Assembly (NCBI GenBank): GCA_003249215.1
Contig: QKJR01000020.1
Location: 16,119 to 80,118, forward strand
DNA: 64,000 nucleotides
Direction of reading: 5' to 3'
DNA from: Rhodobacterales bacterium
GTDB lineage: Bacteria > Pseudomonadota > Alphaproteobacteria > Rhodobacterales > Rhodobacteraceae
Shown here piece by piece: positions 37,396-45,962 of this stretch (positions are counted from its first letter, which is position 1; every line of letters begins with the position of its first letter). Position numbers and translations under genes: made by a program. The notes beneath the pieces are model-generated. The model was not told where the DNA came from. It did not search any database and worked only from the letters and a program-made list of their open reading frames with translations.

Positions 37396-37773
37396 TCACT
37401 CTCCTGCACGGGGTTTGGGGGCGGGTTTGGGGGCGGGTTTGAGATCGGTCGAGGCCGTCGCCTGAGCGTCTTCCTCGACCAAGAGCCGTTCGAGGACGTC
37501 GAGGCGCTCGGTCCAGAAGCGTTGATACTGCGCCAACTCGTCCATGGCCTGCTTCAGCGGAGCGGCTTCAAGGTGGCAAATATGGGTGCGCCAGCGAATC
37601 TCGCGCCGGATCAACCCGGCCTTTTCGAGCACCTTGATATGCTTGGAGGCCGCCGCCAGCGTCATCGGATAGGGCTCGGCCAGCTCACCAACGGTTTTCT
37701 CGCCCTGCGCCAGGCTGCGCAGCATCGCCCTGCGGGTCTCATCGCTGAGCGCATGAAAGACGTCGTTGATCAC
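37396..37773 (-). CDS. ArsR family transcriptional regulator
   Basis: The 125-residue winged-helix regulator has NDVFHALSDETRRAML and the recognition helix LAAASKHIKVLEKAGLI. It lacks the ArsR metal-binding cysteines, so it is of the SRPBCC-linked SdpR-like group. The C-terminus ends in a KPAPKPAPKP tract coded by a 12-base tandem repeat. Only GTG starts are available: the one at 37773 has GAGG seven bases upstream, and the one at 37779 is too close to it. A likely operator lies at 37824-37843. Confidence 0.82.
   Translation of the reverse strand: MINDVFHALSDETRRAMLRSLAQGEKTVGELAEPYPMTLAAASKHIKVLEKAGLIRREIRWRTHICHLEAAPLKQAMDELAQYQRFWTERLDVLERLLVEEDAQATASTDLKPAPKPAPKPRAGE
37411..37441. repeat. 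12-bp tandem repeat, 2.6 copies, inside the ArsR gene
   Basis: GGGTTTGGGGGC occurs twice, then GGGTTTG. Read leftwards it encodes a repeated Lys-Pro-Ala-Pro. As the unit is a multiple of three, copy changes would alter tail length without a frameshift. Confidence 0.75.
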
Positions 37774-37823
37774 CGGCACACCTCATTCATCCACATGGTA
37801 TAATTACCCTCCAGCCAAATATA

Positions 37824-37843
37824 ATTCAACTGATTCATTGAAT
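37824..37843. promoter_or_regulatory. candidate ArsR-type operator
   Basis: ATTCAA (37824-37829) and TTGAAT (37838-37843) form an inverted repeat with an 8-base spacer, and ATTCATTGAAT (37833-37843) is itself an 11-base palindrome. The site lies in an AT-rich divergent region about 50 bases before the arsR start. ArsR repressors usually bind such repeats at their own promoters. Confidence 0.45.
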
Positions 37844-37928
37844 GATTGATCGAGCGGACTGCCGAGCCCCCTTCCCTCCCCCGGTTCGCGCGCCTAAGCT
37901 TCGCCGCGAAGCAGCGACGGAGCGTGTG

Positions 37929-38795
37929 ATGGAACGGATGATCGGGGTGATCGGCGGCTCGGGGGTCTACAATATCGACGGGCTCGAAAATGCCCGCTGG
38001 CAGGCGGTCGAGACGCCTTGGGGCGCGCCCTCGGATGAGGTGCTGCGCGGCCGGTTGAACGGCGTCGAGATGGCCTTTCTGCCGCGCCATGGCCGCGGTC
38101 ATATCCACACACCCACCACCGTCCCCTACCGCGCCAATATCGCGGCGATGAAGATGCTCGGCGTCACCGATCTGATCGCCGTCTCCGCGGTGGGCAGCCT
38201 CAAGGAGGCCTATGCGCCGGGCGATTTTCTGGTGGTCGATCAATATATCGACCGCACCTTCGCCCGCGAGAAATCCTTCTTCGGCCCCGGTCTCGTCGGC
38301 CATGTCTCGGTCGCCCATCCGGTCTGTTCGCGGCTCTCGGCCGCCTGCGTCGCGGCGGCGAAATCCGTCGGTGTGACCGTGCACGAGGGCGGCACCTATG
38401 TTGCGATGGAGGGGCCGCAATTCTCGACGCTCGCCGAAAGCCGCCTTTACCGCAGTTGGGGCGCCGATGTGATCGGCATGACCGGGATGCCGGAGGCGAA
38501 ATTGGCCCGCGAGGCCGAGCTTTGCTATGCCTGCGTCGCGATGATCACGGATTACGATTGCTGGCACCCCGATCATGATGCCGTCGACGTGGCGCAAGTC
38601 GTCGCGACCGCGATGAAGAACGCCGATGTCGCGCGCGCGCTGGTCGCGGCGCTGCCCGGGCGGCTCAAGGGCGAGGCGGTCGATTGCGAGGCCGGGTGTG
38701 GCCATGCGCTCGACAGCGCGATCATGACCGCGCCCGCGAAACGCGACCCGGAAATGATCGAGCTCTGCCGCCCGGTGATGGGCCGCATCCTGTGA
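37929..38795 (+). CDS. mtnP: S-methyl-5'-thioadenosine phosphorylase
   Basis: The 288-residue enzyme splits methylthioadenosine with phosphate to adenine and methylthioribose-1-phosphate. It has the N-terminal GVIGGSGVYNIDG, HGRGHIHTPTTVPYRANI, VAMEGPQFSTLAES and GMTGMPEAKLAREAELCY, all typical of MTAP. Start is the ATG at 37929, after GGAG; upstream codons are open but unsupported. It leads an operon that ends in apt, which would recycle the adenine it releases. Confidence 0.93.
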   Translation: MERMIGVIGGSGVYNIDGLENARWQAVETPWGAPSDEVLRGRLNGVEMAFLPRHGRGHIHTPTTVPYRANIAAMKMLGVTDLIAVSAVGSLKEAYAPGDFLVVDQYIDRTFAREKSFFGPGLVGHVSVAHPVCSRLSAACVAAAKSVGVTVHEGGTYVAMEGPQFSTLAESRLYRSWGADVIGMTGMPEAKLAREAELCYACVAMITDYDCWHPDHDAVDVAQVVATAMKNADVARALVAALPGRLKGEAVDCEAGCGHALDSAIMTAPAKRDPEMIELCRPVMGRIL

Positions 38796-40054
38796 AAATC
38801 CTGCTCCTCGGCGCCGATGGGTTCATCGGGCGCCATCTGGCCTTTGGGCTGCGGTCCACGGGCGCCGAGGTGATCGCCTCGGCCCGCGCGCCGGCGCGGC
38901 TGGCGGCGATGGGGTTCAAGGTGCTCGCCGCCGACCTGACCAACCCGGCGACGCATGCAGCCGCCTTCTGGGCGCCGCATCTCGCGGGGGGCGTGCATGT
39001 GGTCAATTGCGCCGGGCTGCTGACCGGGTCCGAGGCCGCGTTTCGCGCCGTGCATCTGGCCGCGCCCGCGGCGGTCGCGGCGGCGCGCGATGGCGGACAT
39101 TTCGTGCAGATTTCCGCGGTGGGCATCGAGGCGGCCGAGACCCCCTTCGCCCGCCACCGTCGCGCCGCCGAGGCGATGCTCGCCGATCTGCCCGAGGTGA
39201 CCGTGCTGCGCCCCGGGCTCGTGCTGGCCGATACCTCCTATGGCGGGTCCTCGCTGATGCGTGCCCTCGCGGCGATGCCCGTCGCGCGCCCTGTCGTGGG
39301 CACCGGCGATCAGCCCTTCAACCCGATCCATGCCGGGGATCTGACGCAGGTGGTGCTCGACTGCCTGCGCGCCCCGCCCGGCTTTGGCCCTTGGGAGGTC
39401 GGCGGGCCCGAGACCCTCTCGCAAGAGGAGCTCGGCGCGCTTTACCGGCGCTGGTTCGGCCTGCGGCCCGTGCCGGTCTGCCACCTGCCTGTGCCGCTCG
39501 CCCACCTGCTCGGGCGGCTGGGCGAAGCGCTGCGGCTTGGGCCGATCTCGGCGACGGCCGTCGCGCAGCTTCAGGGCGGCGTGCTGGCCGATCCCGCCCC
39601 CCTTCTCACCCGCATTCCGGCCCGCCCGCGTGGGGTCAGCGGCTTCGTGATGGACCGCCCCGCGGGCACGCAGGACCTGTGGCAGGCGCGGCTTTACTTG
39701 CTCAAACCGCTGATCCGGCTGACCCTCGCCCTCACTTGGCTTGCCTCTGCCGCGCTCGGGTTTCTGACCCCCGCCGCGCGGATCTTCGAAATGGTGCCCG
39801 CCCTGCCCGAGCCTCTGGCGCTGGTGCTGGGCCGCGGCGGCGGGCTCGTCGATCTGGCGCTCGGGCTCGCGCTTTTGCGCAACTGGCGCCCGCGTGCGAC
39901 GGCGCTGGCGCAGCTTGCCATCGTGGGCGGCTATACGATCGGCTTGAGCACGCTCGCCCCCGCTCTCTGGCTCGACCCGATCGGGGGCATGCTCAAGAAC
40001 CTCGGCATCCTCGCCTTGATCGCCGTGCATCTGGCGCTGGCGGAGGAACGCTGA
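38792..40054 (+). CDS. SDR-type NAD-binding protein fused to a DoxX-like membrane domain
   Basis: The 420-residue protein starts with an extended-SDR/epimerase domain (LLLGADGFIGRHLA at 4-17) of about 290 residues. No clear YxxxK was seen, so it may bind NAD(P)H without classical catalysis. The last ~115 residues form four membrane spans like the DoxX_3 family. The start is a GTG that overlaps the mtnP stop, implying coupling. Similar fusions are known in proteobacteria with unknown function. The next gene overlaps it by one base. Confidence 0.78.
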   Translation: MKILLLGADGFIGRHLAFGLRSTGAEVIASARAPARLAAMGFKVLAADLTNPATHAAAFWAPHLAGGVHVVNCAGLLTGSEAAFRAVHLAAPAAVAAARDGGHFVQISAVGIEAAETPFARHRRAAEAMLADLPEVTVLRPGLVLADTSYGGSSLMRALAAMPVARPVVGTGDQPFNPIHAGDLTQVVLDCLRAPPGFGPWEVGGPETLSQEELGALYRRWFGLRPVPVCHLPVPLAHLLGRLGEALRLGPISATAVAQLQGGVLADPAPLLTRIPARPRGVSGFVMDRPAGTQDLWQARLYLLKPLIRLTLALTWLASAALGFLTPAARIFEMVPALPEPLALVLGRGGGLVDLALGLALLRNWRPRATALAQLAIVGGYTIGLSTLAPALWLDPIGGMLKNLGILALIAVHLALAEER

Positions 40055-40545
40055 TGGATTGGGTCTCCGTCGACTGGCCGCTGATCGCGAAATGGCTGCA
40101 TATCCTCAGCTCCACCGTCCTCTTCGGCACCGGCATCGGCACCGCCTTCCAGATGGTCTGGGCGATGCGCACGCGGCGCGTGGAAACCATCCATTCGGTC
40201 GCCTCGGGCGTGGTGGTGGCGGATTGGATCTTCACCACCCCCGCCGGGCTGGCGCAGCCCGCAAGCGGCCTCTGGCTGATCTGGCTCAATGGCTATTCCC
40301 TGGCCGAGCCCTGGCTCGTCGCCACCTATGCGCTCTATGTTGTGGCCTTTCTCGCCTGGGCGCCGGTCGTCGCGCTGCAGATCCGCATCCGCAACCTCGC
40401 TGCCGCGGCGCTCGCGGCGGGCCAACCGCTGCCCGTGCACGCATTGCGCCTCTATCGCATCTGGTTTGCGCTTGGCTGGCCCGCTTTCCTTGGCCTTGTC
40501 GCCGTTTTCTGGCTTATGGTCGCCAAGCCCAATTTCGGAGTCTGA
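40054..40545 (+). CDS. DUF2269 family integral membrane protein
   Basis: The 163-residue protein has about four membrane spans with the DUF2269 pattern: WLHILSSTVLFGTGIGTAF, VVVADWIFTTPAGLAQPASG, then two more spans. The function is unknown. Its ATG overlaps the stop of the SDR-DoxX gene by one base, and apt begins four bases after its own stop. The two membrane proteins thus sit between mtnP and apt in one likely transcript. Confidence 0.82.
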   Translation: MDWVSVDWPLIAKWLHILSSTVLFGTGIGTAFQMVWAMRTRRVETIHSVASGVVVADWIFTTPAGLAQPASGLWLIWLNGYSLAEPWLVATYALYVVAFLAWAPVVALQIRIRNLAAAALAAGQPLPVHALRLYRIWFALGWPAFLGLVAVFWLMVAKPNFGV

Positions 40546-40548
40546 CCC

Positions 40549-41088
40549 ATGAACGCCCAACGCACCGTCAAAGACTATATCCGCTCGATCGCCGACTTCC
40601 CGCATGAGGGGATCATTTTCCGCGACGTGACCACGCTCTTCGCCGATGCCCGTGGCTTCCGCATGGCGATCGACCAGATGCTGCACCCCTGGGCGGGCGA
40701 ACAGATCGACAAGATCGTCGGCCTCGAAGCGCGCGGCTTCATCCTCGGCGGCGCGATCGCGCATCAGCTCTCGAAAGGTTTCGTGCCGATCCGCAAGAAG
40801 GGCAAACTGCCCGGCCAGACGATTTCACAAGCCTACAAGCTCGAATACGGCGAGGCGATCATGGAGATGCACGAGGACGCGATCGCGCCGGGGGAAAAGG
40901 TGCTGATCGTCGACGATCTGCTGGCCACCGGCGGCACCTGCGAGGCGGGGATCAAGCTGATCGAGCGGCTGGGCGGTCAGATCGTCGGCTGTTCCTTCAT
41001 CGTCGATCTGCCGGAACTGGGCGGGCGCAAGTTGCTCGAGAGCCTCGGGATGGATGTCAGCGTGCTTTGCGAATTCGAGGGGCTCTGA
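40549..41088 (+). CDS. apt: adenine phosphoribosyltransferase
   Basis: The 179-residue enzyme makes AMP from adenine and PRPP. It has the PRPP loop [13 protein letters not shown] and the N-terminal [13 protein letters not shown] and [10 protein letters not shown] segments typical of APRT. It is the last gene of the mtnP operon, recycling adenine from methylthioadenosine. A hairpin at 41183-41211 probably ends the transcript. Confidence 0.95.
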   Translation: MNAQRTVKDYIRSIADFPHEGIIFRDVTTLFADARGFRMAIDQMLHPWAGEQIDKIVGLEARGFILGGAIAHQLSKGFVPIRKKGKLPGQTISQAYKLEYGEAIMEMHEDAIAPGEKVLIVDDLLATGGTCEAGIKLIERLGGQIVGCSFIVDLPELGGRKLLESLGMDVSVLCEFEGL

Positions 41089-41182
41089 GGCCCGTCGCGC
41101 GGTAACCTTTTCGAAACGCGAATCGCGCTATCCAGAGCGGGCCTGATGGTTCGGCTGCTTGCAAACACGTGAACCAAAAGCA

Positions 41183-41217
41183 AAGCGCCCTGCCCCCCCG
41201 GCGGGGCGCTTCCTTTT
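41183..41217 (+). terminator. probable terminator after apt
   Basis: AAGCGCCC (41183-41190) pairs with GGGCGCTT (41204-41211) around a GC-rich loop, followed by TCCTTTT. The T tract is imperfect. It could serve both apt and the convergent oxidoreductase gene. Confidence 0.6.
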
Positions 41218-41250
41218 GGCGCGCCGGTTCACCGGAGGGGCGCGGCGCCC

Positions 41251-42654
41251 TCAGCCCGGCACGCGCAGCACCGCCCCCGGATTGAGAATGCCTTTCGGAT
41301 CGAGTGCGGTCTTGAGCGCGCGCATCATCGCGAGCTTCGCCGGATCCTCGTAGCGCTCCAGATCGCCGACCTTGTAGCGCCCGATCCCATGCTCGGCGCT
41401 CATCGAGCCTGCAAACTCGCGCACCACGATGTCATGCACCGTGCGTTTGAGGCCCTCGCGCTGATTGCCGTAGTCGTCGCGCGAGCGCCCCGCCGCGGGG
41501 AAGACGTTGAAATGCAGATTGCCGTCCCCGACATGGCCGAAGCAGTTGATCCGGAAGTCGCCGATCGACGCGATGGCCTCGGTCGCGGCGGTGATGAAGG
41601 CGGGGATCGCGCTGACCGGCACCGAAATGTCATGGCTCGAGATCGAGCCGATCCGGCGGTTGGCAATGGGCAGGTTCTCTCGCAGATCCCAGATCGCGGC
41701 GCGCTGCGCCTGCGATTGCGCGACGACTGCATCGAGCACGAGATCGCCCGCCGCCTCGTAAAGATCGGCAAAGGCCGCCTCGGCCTCCATCCCCGCGGGC
41801 AGGCCGAGCTCGATCAGCACCGACCACTCGGGATCCTCGGCGAAGGGGAAATGCACCTCGGGGCCGACCTCGCGCAGGAACGCCAGCCCCTGCCCCGAGA
41901 TCAGCTCGAAGGCCGAGACGCAGCCCGCCATCCGTCCCTGCGCCAGCCCCAGCAACTCGACCGCCGCCGCCGGCGAGGGCACCGCAAAGACCGCCGTACC
42001 GATCACCGCGGGCGGCGGCACCAGCGGCAGCGCCGCGGCGGTGATCACCCCGAGCGTGCCCTCGGAGCCCACGAAAAGATCGCGCAGATCGTAGCCCGTG
42101 TTGTCCTTGCGCAGGCGCCGCAACCCGTTCCAGACGGTGCCATCCGCGAGCACCACCTCGAGCCCGAGACAGAGCGCGCGCGCATTGCCATAGCGCAGCA
42201 CATTGACGCCGCCCGCATTGGTCGCCAGACACCCGCCGATCCGCGCCGTCCCTTGGCTGGCAAGGCTCAGCGGATAGAGCCGCCCCGCCTCCTCGGCCCA
42301 GTCGCGCACCTGCTGCAGCGTCGCGCCCGCCTCGACCACGATCGATTGCGCATCGCGCGCGCGCATCCGTGCCATCCGCTCGAGGCTCAGGATCACCGGC
42401 GCCGCCCCCTCGCTCGCCACCTGCCCGCCCACGAGCCCGGTGCCCCCGCCATAGGGCAAAACGCCCACGCCCGCCGCATGGCAGACCCGCATCAGGGCCG
42501 ACACCTGTGCGGTATCGGCGGGTTTCGCGACGATCCCCTGCCCGCGCCAGAGGCCGCGCGGCTCTTCGAGATAGGCGGGCTCGGCCGGCCCGACCCAGAG
42601 CCCGGGAACCTCCGCCGCCAAACGTTCCGCAAATGCCTGATCTGCCGGGACCAT
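41251..42654 (-). CDS. FAD-linked oxidase, D-lactate/glycolate dehydrogenase (GlcD) family
   Basis: The 467-residue flavoprotein has an FAD-binding type 4 domain with LPYGGGTGLVGG and GGCLATNAGGVNVLRYGN, then the FAD-oxidase C domain with CFGHVGDGNLHFNV and AEHGIGRYK, whose His residues take part in catalysis. This family oxidises D-2-hydroxy acids (D-lactate, glycolate, D-2-hydroxyglutarate). It lacks the iron-sulphur domain of larger members, and no glcE/F genes are adjacent. I start at the ATG at 42654, after GGGGAAGG; a GTG at 42669 is less likely. Confidence 0.87.
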   Translation of the reverse strand: MVPADQAFAERLAAEVPGLWVGPAEPAYLEEPRGLWRGQGIVAKPADTAQVSALMRVCHAAGVGVLPYGGGTGLVGGQVASEGAAPVILSLERMARMRARDAQSIVVEAGATLQQVRDWAEEAGRLYPLSLASQGTARIGGCLATNAGGVNVLRYGNARALCLGLEVVLADGTVWNGLRRLRKDNTGYDLRDLFVGSEGTLGVITAAALPLVPPPAVIGTAVFAVPSPAAAVELLGLAQGRMAGCVSAFELISGQGLAFLREVGPEVHFPFAEDPEWSVLIELGLPAGMEAEAAFADLYEAAGDLVLDAVVAQSQAQRAAIWDLRENLPIANRRIGSISSHDISVPVSAIPAFITAATEAIASIGDFRINCFGHVGDGNLHFNVFPAAGRSRDDYGNQREGLKRTVHDIVVREFAGSMSAEHGIGRYKVGDLERYEDPAKLAMMRALKTALDPKGILNPGAVLRVPG

Positions 42655-42675
42655 CGCCTTCCCCTTCACCTGTGT

Positions 42676-42720
42676 TCAAATATCCTGGGGGTCCGGGGGG
42701 GAACCCCCCGGCCTTGCCCC
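42676..42720. repeat. intergenic palindrome repeat, copy 2 (short)
   Basis: CAAATATCCTGGGGGTCC precedes a hairpin with arms 42693-42700 and 42704-42711 (CCGGGGGG/CCCCCCGG), then CCTTGCCCC. This order matches the right half of the copy at 60993-61089. It lies between the end of the RimJ-like gene and the start of the oxidoreductase gene. Confidence 0.75.
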
Positions 42721-42721
42721 G

Positions 42722-43306
42722 TCAACCGACGTCGGTGCGCCCGCGCCGGTCGGGGCGCAGATTGGAATAAAGCACGTGATTGCGCCAGCGCCCGTTGATC
42801 TGCAGATAGGCCTGCGCCACGCCCTCGTATTTGAACCCGCTCTTTTCGAGCACCCCGCGCGAGGCCGCATTCTCGGGCAGGCACGCCGCCTCGATCCGGC
42901 TCAGGTCGAGCGCGGCGAAGGCATGATCCACCACCGCGCGGATCGCCTCGCGCATGTAGCCCTGCCGGGCATAGCGCGCCCCCACCCAATAGCCGAGCGT
43001 GCCCGCCTGCGCCGGCCCGCGGCGGATATTGTCGAGCGTGATCGCCCCCAGAACCCGGGCATCCTGCTTGCGGATCATGAAGAACGGCAGCGCCGTGCCC
43101 GCCCCCTCGGCGCGCGCCGCCCAATAGACGCGGTTGGCGAAGGCGCGGCGGCTCAGATGGTCCTCGGCCCAGGCCGGTTCCCAGGGCACGAGGAAGTCGT
43201 GACTTTCCTCGCGCAGCTCGGACCAGTCGCGATAGTCGGAATGCATCGGCAGCCGGAGGAGCATCCGCTCCGTCTCGACCCGCGGCTTCCGACGGCGCGT
43301 CAGCAT
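42722..43306 (-). CDS. GNAT acetyltransferase, RimJ-like
   Basis: The 194-residue protein resembles ribosomal-protein alanine acetyltransferases RimJ/RimL: ETERMLLRLP at the N-terminus, GYWVGARYARQGYMREAIRAVVDHAF with the acetyl-CoA loop, and ENAASRGVLEKSGFKYEG. Its likely target is the N-terminal Ala or Ser of a ribosomal protein. Its ATG overlaps the stop of the M16 peptidase gene by one base, so the two are probably cotranslated in the long leftward transcript from the cytochrome oxidase genes. Confidence 0.88.
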   Translation of the reverse strand: MLTRRRKPRVETERMLLRLPMHSDYRDWSELREESHDFLVPWEPAWAEDHLSRRAFANRVYWAARAEGAGTALPFFMIRKQDARVLGAITLDNIRRGPAQAGTLGYWVGARYARQGYMREAIRAVVDHAFAALDLSRIEAACLPENAASRGVLEKSGFKYEGVAQAYLQINGRWRNHVLYSNLRPDRRGRTDVG

Positions 43307-44565
43307 CAGGCGACGAGCCTGTCGCGCAGCGCGCCCAATGTGGGCGCGGCCTGCGCCGGACCATAGAGCGCCATCGCCACCGCGGGGCTTGCCGCCAGAC
43401 GCTCTGCATAGGCGCGCACGCCTTCGCGGGTGACCCCGTCGATCCGCTCGGAGACCTCTTCGAGCCCCGGCACCCGGCCATAGACGGCGAGGTTGCGCGC
43501 CATCCGCTCGGCCCGGCTCGAGGCGCTCTCGAGCCCCATAAGCATCCCGGCCTTCATCTGCGCCCGCGCCCGGGCGACCTCGGCCTCGGTCATGTCCTCG
43601 GCCGCGCGCTTCAACTCATCGACCGTCAGCCCGCACAGCCCCTCGATCTCGGCGCTCGATGTGCCGGCATAGATTGTGATCATGCCGGTATCGTCATAGG
43701 CCCCGGCCTGGGCGAAGATCGAATAGCAGAGCCCCCGCTCCTCGCGGATCTTCTGAAAGAGGCGCGAAGACATGCCGCCGCCCATCGCCATCGCATAGAC
43801 CTGCGCGGTGTAGAGATCGGCATCGCGATAGGCCGGGCCCTCGAAGGCGAGCGCGAAATGTACCTGCTCGAGGTCCTTCAGCTCGCGCCGCTCGTTACCG
43901 GCCCAGCGCGCGGGTTGCAAAAGCTGCGTGCCGACCGGCGCCAGCGACCCGAAGATCGCCTCGGCCTGTTTCACCAGCGCATCGTGATCGACGTCGCCCG
44001 CCGCGGCGAGGATCATCTGATCGGGGCCGTAATGGCGCCCGACAAAGCCCGCCAGATCCTCGCGCCCGAATTGCGCAACGCGCTCGGCCGGGCCCAGAAT
44101 GGTGCGGCCCATCGCCTGATCGGGATAGGCCGCCTCCTGCAGCCAGTCGAAGATGATATCGTCGGGCGTATCGAGCGCCTGACCGATCTCCTGCAAGATC
44201 ACATGCCGCTCGACCTCGATCTCGCGCGGGTCGAAGATCGGATTGAGTACGATATCCGAGATCACATCGAGCGCGAGCCGCACATCCGCGCCCAGCACAC
44301 GGGCGTAATAGGCAGTCATCTCGCGCGAGGTATAGGCGTTGATATAGCCGCCGACATCCTCGATCTCCTCGGCGATCTGCAGCGCGGTGCGGGTCTTGGT
44401 ACCCTTGAAGGCCATATGTTCGAGGAAATGGGCGATGCCGTTTTCCGCGGCCGCCTCGTGCCGCCCGCCGGCCTGCACCCAGATCCCCACCGTGGCCGAG
44501 GCAAAGCCCGGCATGTTCTCGGTGATGATGCGCAGACCGTTCGGGAGCGTGGTGGTTTCGATCAC
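43306..44565 (-). CDS. M16 family zinc metallopeptidase
   Basis: The 419-residue protein has the inverted zinc motif HFLEH (residues 46-50) in NGIAHFLEHMAFKGT, with the downstream Glu region RHVILQEIGQALDTPDD. The full catalytic N-half and the inactive C-half are present, as in mitochondrial processing peptidase beta and bacterial PqqL/YmxG types. No signal peptide is seen. It overlaps thrC by 4 bases, an arrangement I associate with many Rhodobacterales genomes. Its substrates are unknown. Confidence 0.9.
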   Translation of the reverse strand: MIETTTLPNGLRIITENMPGFASATVGIWVQAGGRHEAAAENGIAHFLEHMAFKGTKTRTALQIAEEIEDVGGYINAYTSREMTAYYARVLGADVRLALDVISDIVLNPIFDPREIEVERHVILQEIGQALDTPDDIIFDWLQEAAYPDQAMGRTILGPAERVAQFGREDLAGFVGRHYGPDQMILAAAGDVDHDALVKQAEAIFGSLAPVGTQLLQPARWAGNERRELKDLEQVHFALAFEGPAYRDADLYTAQVYAMAMGGGMSSRLFQKIREERGLCYSIFAQAGAYDDTGMITIYAGTSSAEIEGLCGLTVDELKRAAEDMTEAEVARARAQMKAGMLMGLESASSRAERMARNLAVYGRVPGLEEVSERIDGVTREGVRAYAERLAASPAVAMALYGPAQAAPTLGALRDRLVA

Positions 44566-45953
44566 TTGCGACGCCTTTCGTCGATCAGGGCCTCGAGGGC
44601 GGCGAGTTCGTTGGGCACGCGCGTCACCCGCTCCTCGCGGTCAAAAAGATCCGCCATGCGCTTGGGCAGCGCGGGGCGGATGCCGGTTGCGGCCTGAACC
44701 GCATCGGGGAATTTCGCGGGATGGGCGGTGGCCAGCGTCACCATCGGCACCGGCGGCGCCAGATGGTCGATGCCGACGCAGACGCCGACCGCCGAATGCG
44801 GGCACAGAAGCTCGCCCGAACGCGCCAGCTCGTCGCGGATCGTGGCCGAGGTTTCCTCTTCCGACACGCGGCCCGAGGCATAGATCTCGCACAGGGCCTG
44901 CAGCGCGCCCTGACTGACACCGAAACCACCCTTGGATTTCAGCTCATCCATGAGCTGCGCCACCGCCGCGCCATCGCCGCCATAGGCGAACCACAGCGCG
45001 CGCTCGAAATTCGAGCTGATCTGGATATCCATCGAGGGGCTGATCGAGGGTTTCACCCCCTCCATCTCATAGCGCCCCGAGGTCAGGCAGCGGTGCAGGA
45101 TGTCGTTCTGGTTGGTGGCCACCACCAGCTTGTCGATCGGCAGGCCCATCTGTTTCGCGATGAACCCGGCGAAGATGTCGCCGAAGTTGCCGGTGGGCAC
45201 GGTGAAGGAGATCTTGCGCGCGGGCGCCCCGAGGCTCACCGCTGCGGTGAAATAATAAACGACCTGCGCCAGCACCCGCGCCCAGTTGATCGAGTTCACA
45301 CCGGCAAGGCCCACGGCATCGCGGAACTCGAAATGGTTGAACATGTCCTTGAGGCGGTTCTGGCAGTCGTCGAAGGTGCCATCCATGGCGAGCGCATGGA
45401 CATTGCCCTCGGCGGGGGTCGTCATCTGGCGGCGCTGCACCTCGCTCACGCGGCCATGCGGGAAGAGGATGAAGACATCGACATTGTCGAGCCCGCGGAA
45501 GGCCTCAATCGCGGCCGAGCCGGTATCGCCAGAGGTCGCGCCGACGATGGTGATGCGGCGATCCTGTTTCGCGAGGGCGAGCTGGAAGAGCTGCCCGATG
45601 ATCTGCATCGCGAAATCCTTGAAGGCGAGCGTGGGGCCGTGGAACAGCTCCAAGAGGAAATGCCCGCTCCCGAGCTGCACCAGCGGCGCGCGCGCGATAT
45701 GGCCAAAGCCCGCATAGGCGGCCTCGATCGCACCGCGGAGTTCCCCCTCGCTGAACGTGTCGCCCACGAAGGGCGCCATGACGCGATAGGCGACCTCTTC
45801 ATAGGGCAGACCCGCCAGCGCCGCGATCTCGGTCTCGGTCATCGTCGGCACCGAGGCGGGGACATAGAGCCCCCCGTCGCGGGCCAGCCCCGTCAACATC
45901 GCTTCGCCGAAGGTGAGCTCGGGGGCCTGCCCCCGGGTCGAGATATAGCGCAT
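44562..45953 (-). CDS. thrC: threonine synthase
   Basis: The 463-residue PLP enzyme makes threonine from O-phosphohomoserine. The PLP lysine is in GPTLAFKDFAMQ, the phosphate-binding loop in GATSGDTGSAA, and the N-terminus RYISTRGQAPELTFGEAML is typical of the fungal/proteobacterial type 2 enzyme. It follows surf1 by 9 bases on the same strand. It uses a product of the pathway opened by lysC in the same window. Confidence 0.95.
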   Translation of the reverse strand: MRYISTRGQAPELTFGEAMLTGLARDGGLYVPASVPTMTETEIAALAGLPYEEVAYRVMAPFVGDTFSEGELRGAIEAAYAGFGHIARAPLVQLGSGHFLLELFHGPTLAFKDFAMQIIGQLFQLALAKQDRRITIVGATSGDTGSAAIEAFRGLDNVDVFILFPHGRVSEVQRRQMTTPAEGNVHALAMDGTFDDCQNRLKDMFNHFEFRDAVGLAGVNSINWARVLAQVVYYFTAAVSLGAPARKISFTVPTGNFGDIFAGFIAKQMGLPIDKLVVATNQNDILHRCLTSGRYEMEGVKPSISPSMDIQISSNFERALWFAYGGDGAAVAQLMDELKSKGGFGVSQGALQALCEIYASGRVSEEETSATIRDELARSGELLCPHSAVGVCVGIDHLAPPVPMVTLATAHPAKFPDAVQAATGIRPALPKRMADLFDREERVTRVPNELAALEALIDERRRK

Positions 45954-45962
45954 GAATGCTCC

